Assembly: GCF_015751785.1 (NCBI RefSeq)
Contig: NZ_JADOTY010000001.1
Location: 4,154,001 to 4,218,000 of the forward strand
Direction of reading: 5' to 3'
DNA from: Micromonospora vinacea
GTDB taxonomy: Bacteria; Actinomycetota; Actinomycetes; Mycobacteriales; Micromonosporaceae
Length of the DNA: 64,000 nucleotides
Under the pieces are notes generated by a model. That model had not been told where the DNA came from. It saw only the letters and a program-made list of their open reading frames with translations, and made no database searches. How positions within the stretch are numbered: position 1 is the stretch's first letter; every line of letters begins with the position of its first letter. The translations under genes and the position numbers were made by a program. This document shows, one piece after another, positions 26,667 to 34,288 of this stretch.

Positions 26667-27815
26667 TCAGGCGACCGACTGCCACCACCCGTCGACGGCG
26701 GGCGGCTCGTCGACGACGACCCGCTCGCCCGGCCGGGGCACGGCGAGCCGCACGTCGCGGGCCTTCGCCTCGGCCCACAGCCGGTCGACCGGCTCGGACC
26801 AGTCGTGCAGGGCCAGGTTGAACGTCGCCCAGTGCACCGGCACGAACAGCCCGCCGCGCAGGTCGAGGTGGGCGTCGACCGCCTCCTCCGGGAACATGTG
26901 GATCGTCGGCCAGGCCCTGTCGTACGCGCCGATCTGCATCAGCGTCACGTCGAACGGCCCGTGCTCGGCGCCGATCTCGGCGTACCCGTCGAAGTATCCG
27001 GAGTCGCCGGTGTAGAAGACCTTGCGGCGCGCCCCGGCCACCACCCACGAACTCCAGAGCGTGCCGTCGCGGCGCAGCCCGCGTCCAGAGAAGTGCTGGG
27101 CGGCGGTGGCGGTGATCTCCAGCCCGGCGACCTGGTGCGACTCGGACCAGTCCAGCTCGATGATCCGCTCGGCGGGTACGCCCCAGCGGTCCAGGTGCGC
27201 GCCCACGCCGAGCGGCACCAGGAACGGCGCGGACTGCCCGGCGAGCAGCGCTCGCACGGTGGCCATGTCGAGGTGGTCGTAGTGGTCGTGCGAGATCAGG
27301 ATGGCGTCCAGCGGGGGCAGCTCGTCGATGCCCACCGGTGGCTCGTGCAGCCGGCGCGGGCCGACCAGACCCGACGGGGAGCACCTGTCGCTCCACACCG
27401 GGTCGAGCAGCACCCGCCGGCCCTCGATCTCGATCAACGTCGAGGCGTGGCCGTACCAGACGATGTTGAGCTCGTCGGCGGTGTCGGCGGCGTCCGGCCC
27501 GCCGGCGCTCGGACGCAGCAGCGGCACCGGCGCGGTCGGACGCCGCTTCTGCTTGCCGAAGATCAGCTCGCGGACCAGGTTGCGCCCCGGCTCGGCGATC
27601 ATCGTGCGGGTGCCGGCCCGGTTGTGGAAGGTGCCCTCGCGGAACTGCGGCGAGCGGGCCGCCCGTTCCGCCCGCGCCCCGCTGAGGCGGCCACCCAGCG
27701 CCGCCGGGACATCCCGGGCGACCCAGGCCAGGCCGGCGAGCGCGGCCAGGCCAGCGGCGCCCCGCATCCGTCGCCCGAGCGACCGTTCGACGTCCGTGTT
27801 CTGCGCTCGTGCCAT
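26667..27815 (-). CDS. MBL-fold metallo-hydrolase (NAPE-PLD/UlaG-like)
   Basis: 382 aa. The N-terminal 40 residues hold a short hydrophobic segment (AAGLAALAGLAWVARDVPAAL) that may anchor it to the membrane. The metallo-beta-lactamase core shows IVWYGHASTLIEIEGRRVLLDPVWS, the zinc motif SHDHYDHLD, a further His in TAAQHFSGRG, the Asp in FYTGDSGYFDG, and the final His in PVHWATF. This arrangement is that of N-acylphosphatidylethanolamine phospholipase D and related UlaG-like hydrolases. The lipid substrate is suggested by family only. It lies downstream of the beta-lactamase-like gene with a hairpin between. Confidence 0.88.
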   Translation of the reverse strand: MARAQNTDVERSLGRRMRGAAGLAALAGLAWVARDVPAALGGRLSGARAERAARSPQFREGTFHNRAGTRTMIAEPGRNLVRELIFGKQKRRPTAPVPLLRPSAGGPDAADTADELNIVWYGHASTLIEIEGRRVLLDPVWSDRCSPSGLVGPRRLHEPPVGIDELPPLDAILISHDHYDHLDMATVRALLAGQSAPFLVPLGVGAHLDRWGVPAERIIELDWSESHQVAGLEITATAAQHFSGRGLRRDGTLWSSWVVAGARRKVFYTGDSGYFDGYAEIGAEHGPFDVTLMQIGAYDRAWPTIHMFPEEAVDAHLDLRGGLFVPVHWATFNLALHDWSEPVDRLWAEAKARDVRLAVPRPGERVVVDEPPAVDGWWQSVA

Positions 27816-27886
27816 TGCCGTCCCTCCGACGTGTCCGCCCTACACGGTAGTCACCCGGACCGACCCGTGCCTCGGTGGTCGGCACG

Positions 27887-27920
27887 CCGGGTCGGTCGCC
27901 GACAGCGGCGACCGACCCGG
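27887..27920 (-). terminator. 14-bp stem hairpin after the beta-lactamase-like gene
   Basis: CCGGGTCGGTCGCC pairs exactly with GGCGACCGACCCGG around a 6-nt loop. It starts 20 bp after the stop of the beta-lactamase-like gene and before the metallo-hydrolase start on the same strand. This suggests separate transcripts. Confidence 0.7.
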
Positions 27921-27939
27921 GACGGACCTACGGGGTGCC

Positions 27940-28944
27940 CTAGCCGCCGTTGCTGGGGCGTCGGGCGGTGATCCGGAACGTCTTGCCGACGCCCGCGATC
28001 CGGTCAACCGCGGCCAGGAACTTGGGGCCCATGGCGGCCCGGGCCTGCACCGCCGGGTGGGTCGCGCCGAAGTCCTCCGGGCTGGCCTGCCCGTCGGCGA
28101 AGAGCGCGTAGGTGAGCACCGCCGCGCCGGAGCGGTCGAAGATCACACCCGCCTCGTGCCGGGCGTCGGCGAACCAACCGGCCTTGGTGGCGATCCGGGC
28201 CCGCTCGTCCGAGGACATGGTGCGCCGGATGCCGTCGGTGAAGGCCACCGGGGAGCGCAGGATGCCCAACAGGTACGTCGTCGAGGCGGGGGAGAGCAGC
28301 GTGCCGGCGACCAGGGCGCGCAGCAGGTCGTGCGTCTCCCGGGGGGTGCTGGTGCCGAGGAAGAACCGGTTCGGGTTGGCCACCAGCTGGACCTGGGTGT
28401 TCGGGAAACCCTTGGCGACCAGGATGGAGTTGATCTCGGCGGCCGGAGCGACCAGCCCGCACAACCGCACCGCCGTGTCGTCCGAGACGGTCAGCAGGTT
28501 GGCCAGCACGTGCCCGATGGTCACCAGGCTCGGGTACGCGCCGTCCAGGCTGAAGATGCCGTCACCACCCGGTACGACGATCGCCGCGCTCACCTCGACC
28601 TGCTGGTCCAGGGTGAGCAGCCCACGGTCGACCTTGTCGAGCACCGCCGTGGCGACGGCGATCTTGTTGACGCTGTACGCCTCGATCCGCCGGTCCGCGT
28701 CAGCCTCCACGGCGACCACCGGCGCGCCGGCCGGGTCGGCGACACTGACGTACGCCTGCCAGTTGCCGCCGGCCTCGGCGCTGTGCTTGGTGAAGACGGA
28801 GGCGACCCGACGGGCGGCCCGAGCGGGGGTGGTCGGCGACGCCTCGGAGACGTCGGCGGCGCTCGCCGGGGCGGCGGCACCCAGCACCGTGCCGGCGGTG
28901 GCCACAGTGCCCAAGCCGAGCGCCGTTCTGCGGTTCAGTCGCAT
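27940..28944 (-). CDS. exported class A beta-lactamase-like serine hydrolase
   Basis: 334 aa from ATG 28944, preceded by GGGGAGA. The N-terminus MRLNRRTALGLGTVATAGTVLGAAAPASA is a twin-arginine-type signal with cleavage after ASA. The fold is class A beta-lactamase/transpeptidase: SVNK at about 91-94 (nucleophile Ser91, Lys94), SDD at 154-156 in place of SDN, and KAG at 254-256 in place of KTG. The omega-loop Glu of true class A enzymes (Glu166, in ExxLN) is not visible between residues 160 and 200, so deacylation of beta-lactams may be poor. It could be a penicillin-binding or esterase-type relative instead of a resistance enzyme. Confidence 0.85.
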   Translation of the reverse strand: MRLNRRTALGLGTVATAGTVLGAAAPASAADVSEASPTTPARAARRVASVFTKHSAEAGGNWQAYVSVADPAGAPVVAVEADADRRIEAYSVNKIAVATAVLDKVDRGLLTLDQQVEVSAAIVVPGGDGIFSLDGAYPSLVTIGHVLANLLTVSDDTAVRLCGLVAPAAEINSILVAKGFPNTQVQLVANPNRFFLGTSTPRETHDLLRALVAGTLLSPASTTYLLGILRSPVAFTDGIRRTMSSDERARIATKAGWFADARHEAGVIFDRSGAAVLTYALFADGQASPEDFGATHPAVQARAAMGPKFLAAVDRIAGVGKTFRITARRPSNGG

Positions 28945-29056
28945 GGTCAATCGTCTCCCCGATCGTGGTGTGCCAGAGCGCTTGCTGGCCCACCACCCTA
29001 GGCGAGTTGATCGACGCACGAGGCCCCCGAACATGTCCCGAACGAGTCCGAACAGG

Positions 29057-29986
29057 TCAACCGAACCGTCGGCGCAGTGCGGCGCCCACCGCAGTGACCG
29101 GCCCGAACACGAGTTGCCGCAGGTCGGGCAGATGACCGCCGCGGACCGCCTCGCCGGAGGGGTTGGGGGCGAAGACCGAGCCGTCGTGCGCGGCGACGGA
29201 CCGTCCACTCAGGCCCGCCGCCCGCATCAACGGGCCGACGAGGACGTCGTAGACCCCCGGCAGGACGGTGAAGCCGGCCCGCAGCACCACGTTGAGTCGG
29301 CCCACGGACACCTCCCGGCGAGGCCGGTCCACACAGTCCACGATGGCCCGACCCACCCGCTGCGGGCCGGCGACCGGCGGCGGAGGTCGCCCGATCCGGC
29401 CCAGATAGTTGGCCGCCTGCTGGTACACCGGAGTGTCCACACTGCCCGGATTGACCAGACACAGCCGGATCCCCGGGCTGTCCCGCAACTCCTGCTGCAC
29501 CGTCCGGACCAGGCCCTGCAACCCCCACTTGCTCGCCACGTACGCGCTCATGTACGGCGCGGTGATGTGCCCGAGCACCGAACCGGTGAGGATCACCGTG
29601 CCGGCCCCGGCGGCCCGGAAGTGCCGCAGCGCCACCCGTACCGAACCGGCGGCGCCGAGCAGGTCGGTGCGCACCACCTGGTCGAAGACCCGTTCCGGCA
29701 ACTCGTCGAAGCGTCCGTAGGCCATCACCGCCGCCGTGTGCACCCACACGTCGATACGACCGAAGCGGTCCAACGCCGCACCCGCGAGCGCGTCCAGCGC
29801 GTCCGGCTCGGTCACGTCGGTCGGCACGGTCAGCACGTCGACGTCGGCGCACTCAGCGCGTACCTCGGCCAGGGTCGTGGTGGCGCGAGCCGCGAGGACC
29901 AAACGGTCACCGCGCTCGGCGAACGCCCGGGCCGTCGCCCGGCCGATCCCGCTGCTCGCGCCAACGATCACGACCACCCGGCTCAC
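29057..29986 (-). CDS. short-chain dehydrogenase/reductase
   Basis: 309 aa. Classical SDR: cofactor loop VGASSGIG at residues 8-15, the active-site Ser in ILTGSVLG, and YVASK (Tyr and Lys) in SAYVASKWGLQGLV. The PGSVDTP segment follows. Arg in the ARATTTL loop after beta-2 suggests NADP(H). The C-terminal 60 residues beyond the SDR core (VLPGVYDVLVGPLMRAAG...) are amphipathic and may touch the membrane. It is leftward, upstream of the beta-lactamase-like gene and downstream of the alcohol dehydrogenase. Substrate unknown. Confidence 0.88.
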   Translation of the reverse strand: MSRVVVIVGASSGIGRATARAFAERGDRLVLAARATTTLAEVRAECADVDVLTVPTDVTEPDALDALAGAALDRFGRIDVWVHTAAVMAYGRFDELPERVFDQVVRTDLLGAAGSVRVALRHFRAAGAGTVILTGSVLGHITAPYMSAYVASKWGLQGLVRTVQQELRDSPGIRLCLVNPGSVDTPVYQQAANYLGRIGRPPPPVAGPQRVGRAIVDCVDRPRREVSVGRLNVVLRAGFTVLPGVYDVLVGPLMRAAGLSGRSVAAHDGSVFAPNPSGEAVRGGHLPDLRQLVFGPVTAVGAALRRRFG

Positions 29987-30041
29987 GGTGCCACTTGAAT
30001 TCGTGACTGCGGGGCTCGCAACCCCGGCTCACTCCTCGCAC

Positions 30042-31232
30042 TCACGGCTGGAGCACGACCTTGATGCAGCCGTCCTCCTTCTTCTGGAACATCTCGTACG
30101 CCTGCGGCGCCCGCGCCAGCGGCAACCGGTGGGTACGCAGGTCCTCCACGCCCAGCGGGTCGTCGTCGCCGGAGAGCAGCGGCAGGATCTCGTCGGTCCA
30201 GCGGCGCACGTGACACTGCCCCATCCGCAGCTGGATGCCCCGGTCGAACATCTCCATCAGCGGCATCGGGTCCGCCTCGCCGCCGTACACCCCGGAGAGC
30301 GACACGGTGCCGCCGCGGCGAACCGCCTTGAGCGCGGCGTGCAGGACGGACAGCCGGTCCACACCCGCCCGGTCGGTCATCGTCTGGGCCAGCTTGTCCG
30401 GCAACAGCCCGGCTGCGGTCTGCGCCAACTTCCCCGCCGGCGAACCGTGCGCCTCCATCCCGACCGCGTCGATCACCGCGTCCGGGCCGCGGCCGTCGAC
30501 CAGGTCGATCAGCGCGCCCGGCACGTCGGACAGTTCGCTGACGTCGAGCACCTCAATGCCGTGCCGGCGGGCCAACTCCAGCCGCTCGGGAACCAGGTCC
30601 AGCCCGATCACCCGGCCCGCGCCGAGGTGGCGGCCGATCCGCGCGCAGAACTGCCCGACCGGACCCAACCCGAAGACGGCCAGGGTGCCGCCCGGCGGGG
30701 TGTCCGCGTACTTCACCGCCTGCCACGCGGTGGGCAGAATGTCGGACAGGTAGAGGTAGCGCTCGTCGGCGCCGGTCTGCGGGATCTTGATCGGCCCGAA
30801 GTGGGCCTGCGGTACGCGCAGGTACTCGGCCTGCCCGCCCGGCACCGAACCGTAGAGCGAGGTGTAGCCGAACAGGGACGCGCCCTTGCCCTCGCTGGTG
30901 ACCTGGGTGGTCTCGCACTGGGCGTAGAGCTGGCGCGAGCACATCCAGCAACTGCCGCAGGCGATGTTGAACGGCACCACCACCCGGTCGCCCGGCTTGA
31001 GCCCGGTCACCTCCGACCCGACCTCCTCGACGATGCCCATCGGCTCGTGGCCCAGGACGTCACCCGGCTTCAGGTACGGCCCGAGCACCTCGTACAGGTG
31101 CAGGTCGGAACCGCAGATCGCGGTCGAGGTGATCTTCACGATCGCGTCGGTCGGCTCCTCGATCCGGGGGTCCGGGACCTCTTCGACCCGTACGTCCCGT
31201 TTGCCCTGCCAGGTCAAGGCCTTCATGTCCAT
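30042..31232 (-). CDS. zinc-dependent alcohol dehydrogenase (formaldehyde dehydrogenase-like)
   Basis: 396 aa, medium-chain dehydrogenase. Catalytic zinc site: TAICGSDLHLY (Cys) and GHEPMGIVEEVG (His-Glu). Structural zinc site: CGSCWMCSRQLYAQC, with four Cys in the lobe. The long insert after it (GASLFGYTSLYGSVPGGQAEYLRVP) and the Rossmann strand LAVFGLGPVGQFCARIG match the glutathione-independent formaldehyde dehydrogenase group common in actinomycetes. A good GAGGAG site serves either ATG 31232 or ATG 31226. It may oxidise aldehydes or alcohols with NAD; true substrate uncertain. Confidence 0.9.
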   Translation of the reverse strand: MDMKALTWQGKRDVRVEEVPDPRIEEPTDAIVKITSTAICGSDLHLYEVLGPYLKPGDVLGHEPMGIVEEVGSEVTGLKPGDRVVVPFNIACGSCWMCSRQLYAQCETTQVTSEGKGASLFGYTSLYGSVPGGQAEYLRVPQAHFGPIKIPQTGADERYLYLSDILPTAWQAVKYADTPPGGTLAVFGLGPVGQFCARIGRHLGAGRVIGLDLVPERLELARRHGIEVLDVSELSDVPGALIDLVDGRGPDAVIDAVGMEAHGSPAGKLAQTAAGLLPDKLAQTMTDRAGVDRLSVLHAALKAVRRGGTVSLSGVYGGEADPMPLMEMFDRGIQLRMGQCHVRRWTDEILPLLSGDDDPLGVEDLRTHRLPLARAPQAYEMFQKKEDGCIKVVLQP

Positions 31233-31331
31233 CGTCTCCTCTCGCCGTCTCCGGAGACTGCTACCCGGGCGCGGGCACTTGAACCGGCTGGGCGGCAGGA
31301 CCGTCTCGGGCCGGTCGGGTGGTCGCGGTCG

Positions 31332-31405
31332 GGGCTGGGGGCGACCGTCTCCGGCTTCGAGCGGTCAGGCTTGATCCCTACGCCGGGAACCGTCGCCCCC
31401 AGCCC
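31332..31405. repeat. 74-bp palindrome with 24-bp arms (family E)
   Basis: GGGCTGGGGGCGACCGTCTC (31332 onward) is mirrored by the reverse complement of 31382-31405 with only four mismatches; the spacer is 26 bp. Sequence is unrelated to the other palindromes of the window. It stands between divergent genes, so a terminator role is less obvious than for the others. Confidence 0.65.
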
Positions 31406-31419
31406 ATGGGCGGCCGCCG

Positions 31420-31500
31420 CCCGTACGCCTCCTGCGCCGGCCCGTGAACTGCGGCCGGCGGGTGGTCGCTGCCCGTGCGCTTCCTGCGCCGGCCGGTGAG
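31420..31500. repeat. imperfect 29-bp direct repeat, period 52 bp
   Basis: CCCGTACGCCTCCTGCGCCG at 31420 recurs as CCCGTGCGCTTCCTGCGCCG at 31472, each extending to 29 bp with four differences. A weaker partial third copy may start near 31508. No function evident. Confidence 0.55.
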
Positions 31501-31585
31501 CCCGGTGCCCCGTGCGCCGCGCGCCAATGTGACCGCCTTGCCCACTTATGTCGTGTTGGTTCGGGTTCGCTGCGGCGAGGTTGAG

Positions 31586-31663
31586 TTGATCAACTCGCGT
31601 TTCCTGAAGTCGCGGTATCCGAGGCGCGGTGACAGGCCGACTTCACGGAACCCGAGTGGATCA
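31586..31663. repeat. 78-bp palindrome (family B, TTGATCNACTCG...TGAAGTCG arms)
   Basis: Left arm TTGATCAACTCGCGTTTCCT continues to GAAGTCG; the right arm is the inverse of CCGACTTCACGGAACCCGAG followed by TGGATCA. Arms agree at about 22 of 27 positions. The outer end also forms a perfect 14-bp palindrome, GAGTTGATCAACTC (31583-31596). A second member of the same family is at 59667-59749. Confidence 0.75.
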
Positions 31664-31838
31664 TGCATTGGGCTGGGTGGGCTGCATCTGCGCCGCCTCG
31701 GCGTCGCGCGCATCGTTGGGCGCCGCTCCCGACGCTCTATGACCCATGCCACATGCGATCCCCGTCAGCAATCGGGGCGCTGTCCCGCTCAACTCACGAG
31801 AGCACGCCAAAGGACACGCCAAAGGACAGGAGCAACAC

Positions 31839-33047
31839 ATGAAGCACCGCATCGTCGTTCTCGGCGCCGGCTATGCCGGGACCCACGTGGCCGGGAACCT
31901 GGCCCGCCGGCTGTCCCCGGTGGACATCGAGATCACCGTGGTCAACGTTGAGCCGGACTTCGTCGAGCGTCTGCGGCTGCACCAGCTCGCCACCGGCCAG
32001 AAGATCGCGGCTCCGAAGCTCGCCGACGTCTTCGGGGGCACGGGGATACGGCTGCGCCTGGCCCGTGTCAGCGCCGTGGACCCCGAGCGCCAGGTCGTCG
32101 CCGTGGCCGACGCCGATGCTGGCGGCGAGATCGGCTACGACACGCTTGTCTACGCGCTCGGCAGCCACGGCAACGACTGTGGCGTCCCCGGCGTGGCCGA
32201 GTACGCCTTCGACATCGCCGCCCGGCCCTCGGCGCTGCGCCTGCGCGAGCGCCTGGACAGCCTGGGCAGGCGCAGCGAATGCGGGAGGGTGCTGGTCGTC
32301 GGCGACGGGTTGACCGGCATCGAGACCGCCACCGAGATCGCCGAATCCCGGCCCGGCCTGTCGGTGGCGCTGGTCGCCCGCGGCGAACTGGGTGCCCGGC
32401 TCTCCGCCGGAGCCCGCAGCCACCTGCGCCAGGCCTGCGACCGGCTGGGCATCACCGTCCTGGAGTACACCAGCGTCGAAGCCGTCGAAGCGACGCGGGT
32501 GCTGTGCGCCGACGGCACCGTCCTGGCGTCAGACGCGACCGTGTGGACGGCCGGGTTCGCGGTCAGCCCCATCGCCGCCGCCAGCGGGCTGGAGGTCACC
32601 GGGAACGGTCAGATCGTCGTCGACCGCACCATGCGGTCGGTCTCGCACCCGAACGTCTACGCCGCCGGCGACAGCGCCTACGCCATCGGTGACAACGGGC
32701 AGCCGCTGCCGATGTCCTGCGCTTCGGCCGGCTACACCGGCATGCAGGCGATCGAGGCGATCGTGGGACGCCTGACCGGCCACAAGATTGCGAACACCAA
32801 GCTGGGCTACCCGGGTAACCACATCAGCCTTGGGCGGCGGGACGGGATCCTGCAGATGGTCGACGACGAAGCGCAAGCAAAGCCGAGGTATGTGGGCGGC
32901 CGGAAGGCCGCACGGGTCAAGGCGGGCATCCTCAAGACCTCGCTGTGGGCCGTCTCGCACCCGACCTTCGGCCTGCCCAAGCGCAGGCACCGCCTGGCCG
33001 CGGTGCCGGATGCGTCCCGCCGGACAGACGGTCGCGTAGTCGCCTAG
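31839..33047 (+). CDS. NAD(P)/FAD-dependent oxidoreductase (NDH-2-like), module 1
   Basis: 402 aa from ATG 31839 with AGGAG 6-7 bases upstream. Two-dinucleotide-binding flavoprotein: FAD loop VLGAGYAGTHVAGNL at the N-terminus, VYALGS before the second Rossmann fold, NAD(P) loop VVGDGLTGIETATEIAE, and the C-terminal FAD motif VYAAGDSAYAIG. No redox-active CxxC pair is present, so it is NDH-2/ferredoxin-reductase-like. Likely oxidises NAD(P)H and passes electrons to a quinone or small acceptor. The following sigma factor gene starts about 10 bp after its stop, and a related flavoprotein/sigma pair follows. Confidence 0.88.
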   Translation: MKHRIVVLGAGYAGTHVAGNLARRLSPVDIEITVVNVEPDFVERLRLHQLATGQKIAAPKLADVFGGTGIRLRLARVSAVDPERQVVAVADADAGGEIGYDTLVYALGSHGNDCGVPGVAEYAFDIAARPSALRLRERLDSLGRRSECGRVLVVGDGLTGIETATEIAESRPGLSVALVARGELGARLSAGARSHLRQACDRLGITVLEYTSVEAVEATRVLCADGTVLASDATVWTAGFAVSPIAAASGLEVTGNGQIVVDRTMRSVSHPNVYAAGDSAYAIGDNGQPLPMSCASAGYTGMQAIEAIVGRLTGHKIANTKLGYPGNHISLGRRDGILQMVDDEAQAKPRYVGGRKAARVKAGILKTSLWAVSHPTFGLPKRRHRLAAVPDASRRTDGRVVA

Positions 33048-33057
33048 GTTGGTCCGC

Positions 33058-34011
33058 GTGGACAGCATCGCCAATGATCGCTTCGACGCCAGCCGGTTCG
33101 AGGCCAGCCGAAACCGGCTGGTCTCGCTGGCGTACCGGCTTCTGGGCTCCGCCGCCGACGCCGAAGACGCCGTGCAGGATGCGTTCCTGCACTGGCAGGC
33201 CGCCGACCGGCAGCGGATCATGGTGCCGGAGGCATGGCTGACCAAGGTCGTCACCAACCTGTGCCTCGACCGGCTCCGCTCGGCCCAGGTCCGCCGCGAA
33301 CGCACCGTCGGCGCCTGGCTGCCCGAACCGCTCCTCGACGGTGACCCGATGCTCGGCCCAGCCGACACGTTCGAGCAGCGCGAATCGGTCTCCCTGGCTG
33401 TGTTGACGCTCATGGAGCGCCTGTCACCCGTTGAGCGGGCCGTCTACGTCCTGCGCGAGGCGTTCTCCTACAGCCACTCCGAGGTCGCCGAGATCCTCGA
33501 CATCACCGAGTCCGCAAGCCAACAGCACCTGCACCGGGCCCGGCGCCACATCACCACCGCCCGCCGCCGCAGCGGTGAGGTCGACCCGGCATCTGCCCGC
33601 AGGATCGTCGAGGAATTCCTCGCCGCTGCCTCCTCGGGCCGCACCGAACGGCTGGTGGCGCTACTCGCCGACGACGCGACTGCGATCTCCGACGGCGCCG
33701 GCCTGACCGAGACGCTGCTGCGGTACGACACTCCGCAGCGCATCGCCGCCGTCGTACGGGCCGGCTTCAAACCCACACCCGCGAAGCGGCGACTTGCCGG
33801 CGGTACGCCCGCCATCCACTACGCGCTCGTCAACCGCGCCCCCGCCATCCTCTTCGTGCTCGGCGACCAGGTCGTCGGCGCCGTGACGCTCGACATCACC
33901 AACGGCAAGATCGCAACTGTGCGTGGCATCGCCGCCCCTATCCGCCTTGCCCGCCTCACCGAAGCCTGGCGGCAGCACGAACCGGACACGCCGCTCATCG
34001 CCCAGTGGTGA
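33058..34011 (+). CDS. ECF sigma factor with C-terminal SnoaL-like extension (SigJ/ECF41-like), module 1
   Basis: About 317 aa from GTG 33058 (a TTG at 33049 is the alternative). Sigma-2 is seen in LVSLAYRLLGSAADAEDAVQDAFLHW, the linker motif AWLPEPLL near residues 85-92, and sigma-4 in LSPVERAVYVLREAFSYSHSEVAEILDITESASQQHLHRARRHI. A C-terminal part of about 130 residues resembles a SnoaL-like domain, as in ECF41 sigma factors that lack an anti-sigma factor and are controlled by this extension. Its hallmark motifs are degenerate here: SDGAG instead of DGGG, and no NPxKL near the end. It is coupled to the flavoprotein gene upstream. Confidence 0.87.
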   Translation: MDSIANDRFDASRFEASRNRLVSLAYRLLGSAADAEDAVQDAFLHWQAADRQRIMVPEAWLTKVVTNLCLDRLRSAQVRRERTVGAWLPEPLLDGDPMLGPADTFEQRESVSLAVLTLMERLSPVERAVYVLREAFSYSHSEVAEILDITESASQQHLHRARRHITTARRRSGEVDPASARRIVEEFLAAASSGRTERLVALLADDATAISDGAGLTETLLRYDTPQRIAAVVRAGFKPTPAKRRLAGGTPAIHYALVNRAPAILFVLGDQVVGAVTLDITNGKIATVRGIAAPIRLARLTEAWRQHEPDTPLIAQW

Positions 34012-34288
34012 CGAGGTCCTGGGACGGAACCTGCGCTGCCACGGGCTGACGGACGCCGAGGTGCGGAAGGGGATGAGCCGGCCTCCCGCAAGCTCACCGG
34101 CCGGCCGTCTTCCTCGTCACCGTGACAGCCGCTCTGGTCGTCGATCTCGCGTACCACAGCGCATGACGTACCGGCCGCTGCTTGCCGAACGTCCGGCGCG
34201 AACCGGGTGAGTGGCCGGTCTCACGCGCTGTTACGCCAACCCCCCAGGCGGTGTCTTGTGGCCGAACACCGCGAACGAGGGAGACACC

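Larger units (their letters stand above)
31233..31838. other. 606-bp intergenic region rich in repeats
   Basis: No convincing gene. It separates the leftward alcohol dehydrogenase from the rightward oxidoreductase/sigma modules, so it must contain both promoters. It holds two long palindromes (31332-31405 and 31586-31663), a 29-bp imperfect direct repeat (31420-31448 and 31472-31500), and a 12-bp tandem repeat just before the ribosome binding site of the gene at 31839. Confidence 0.6.

Noticed and set aside
31420..31500. CRISPR-like repeat
   Set aside because: Only two imperfect copies with one spacer, no cas genes, and four mismatches between copies.
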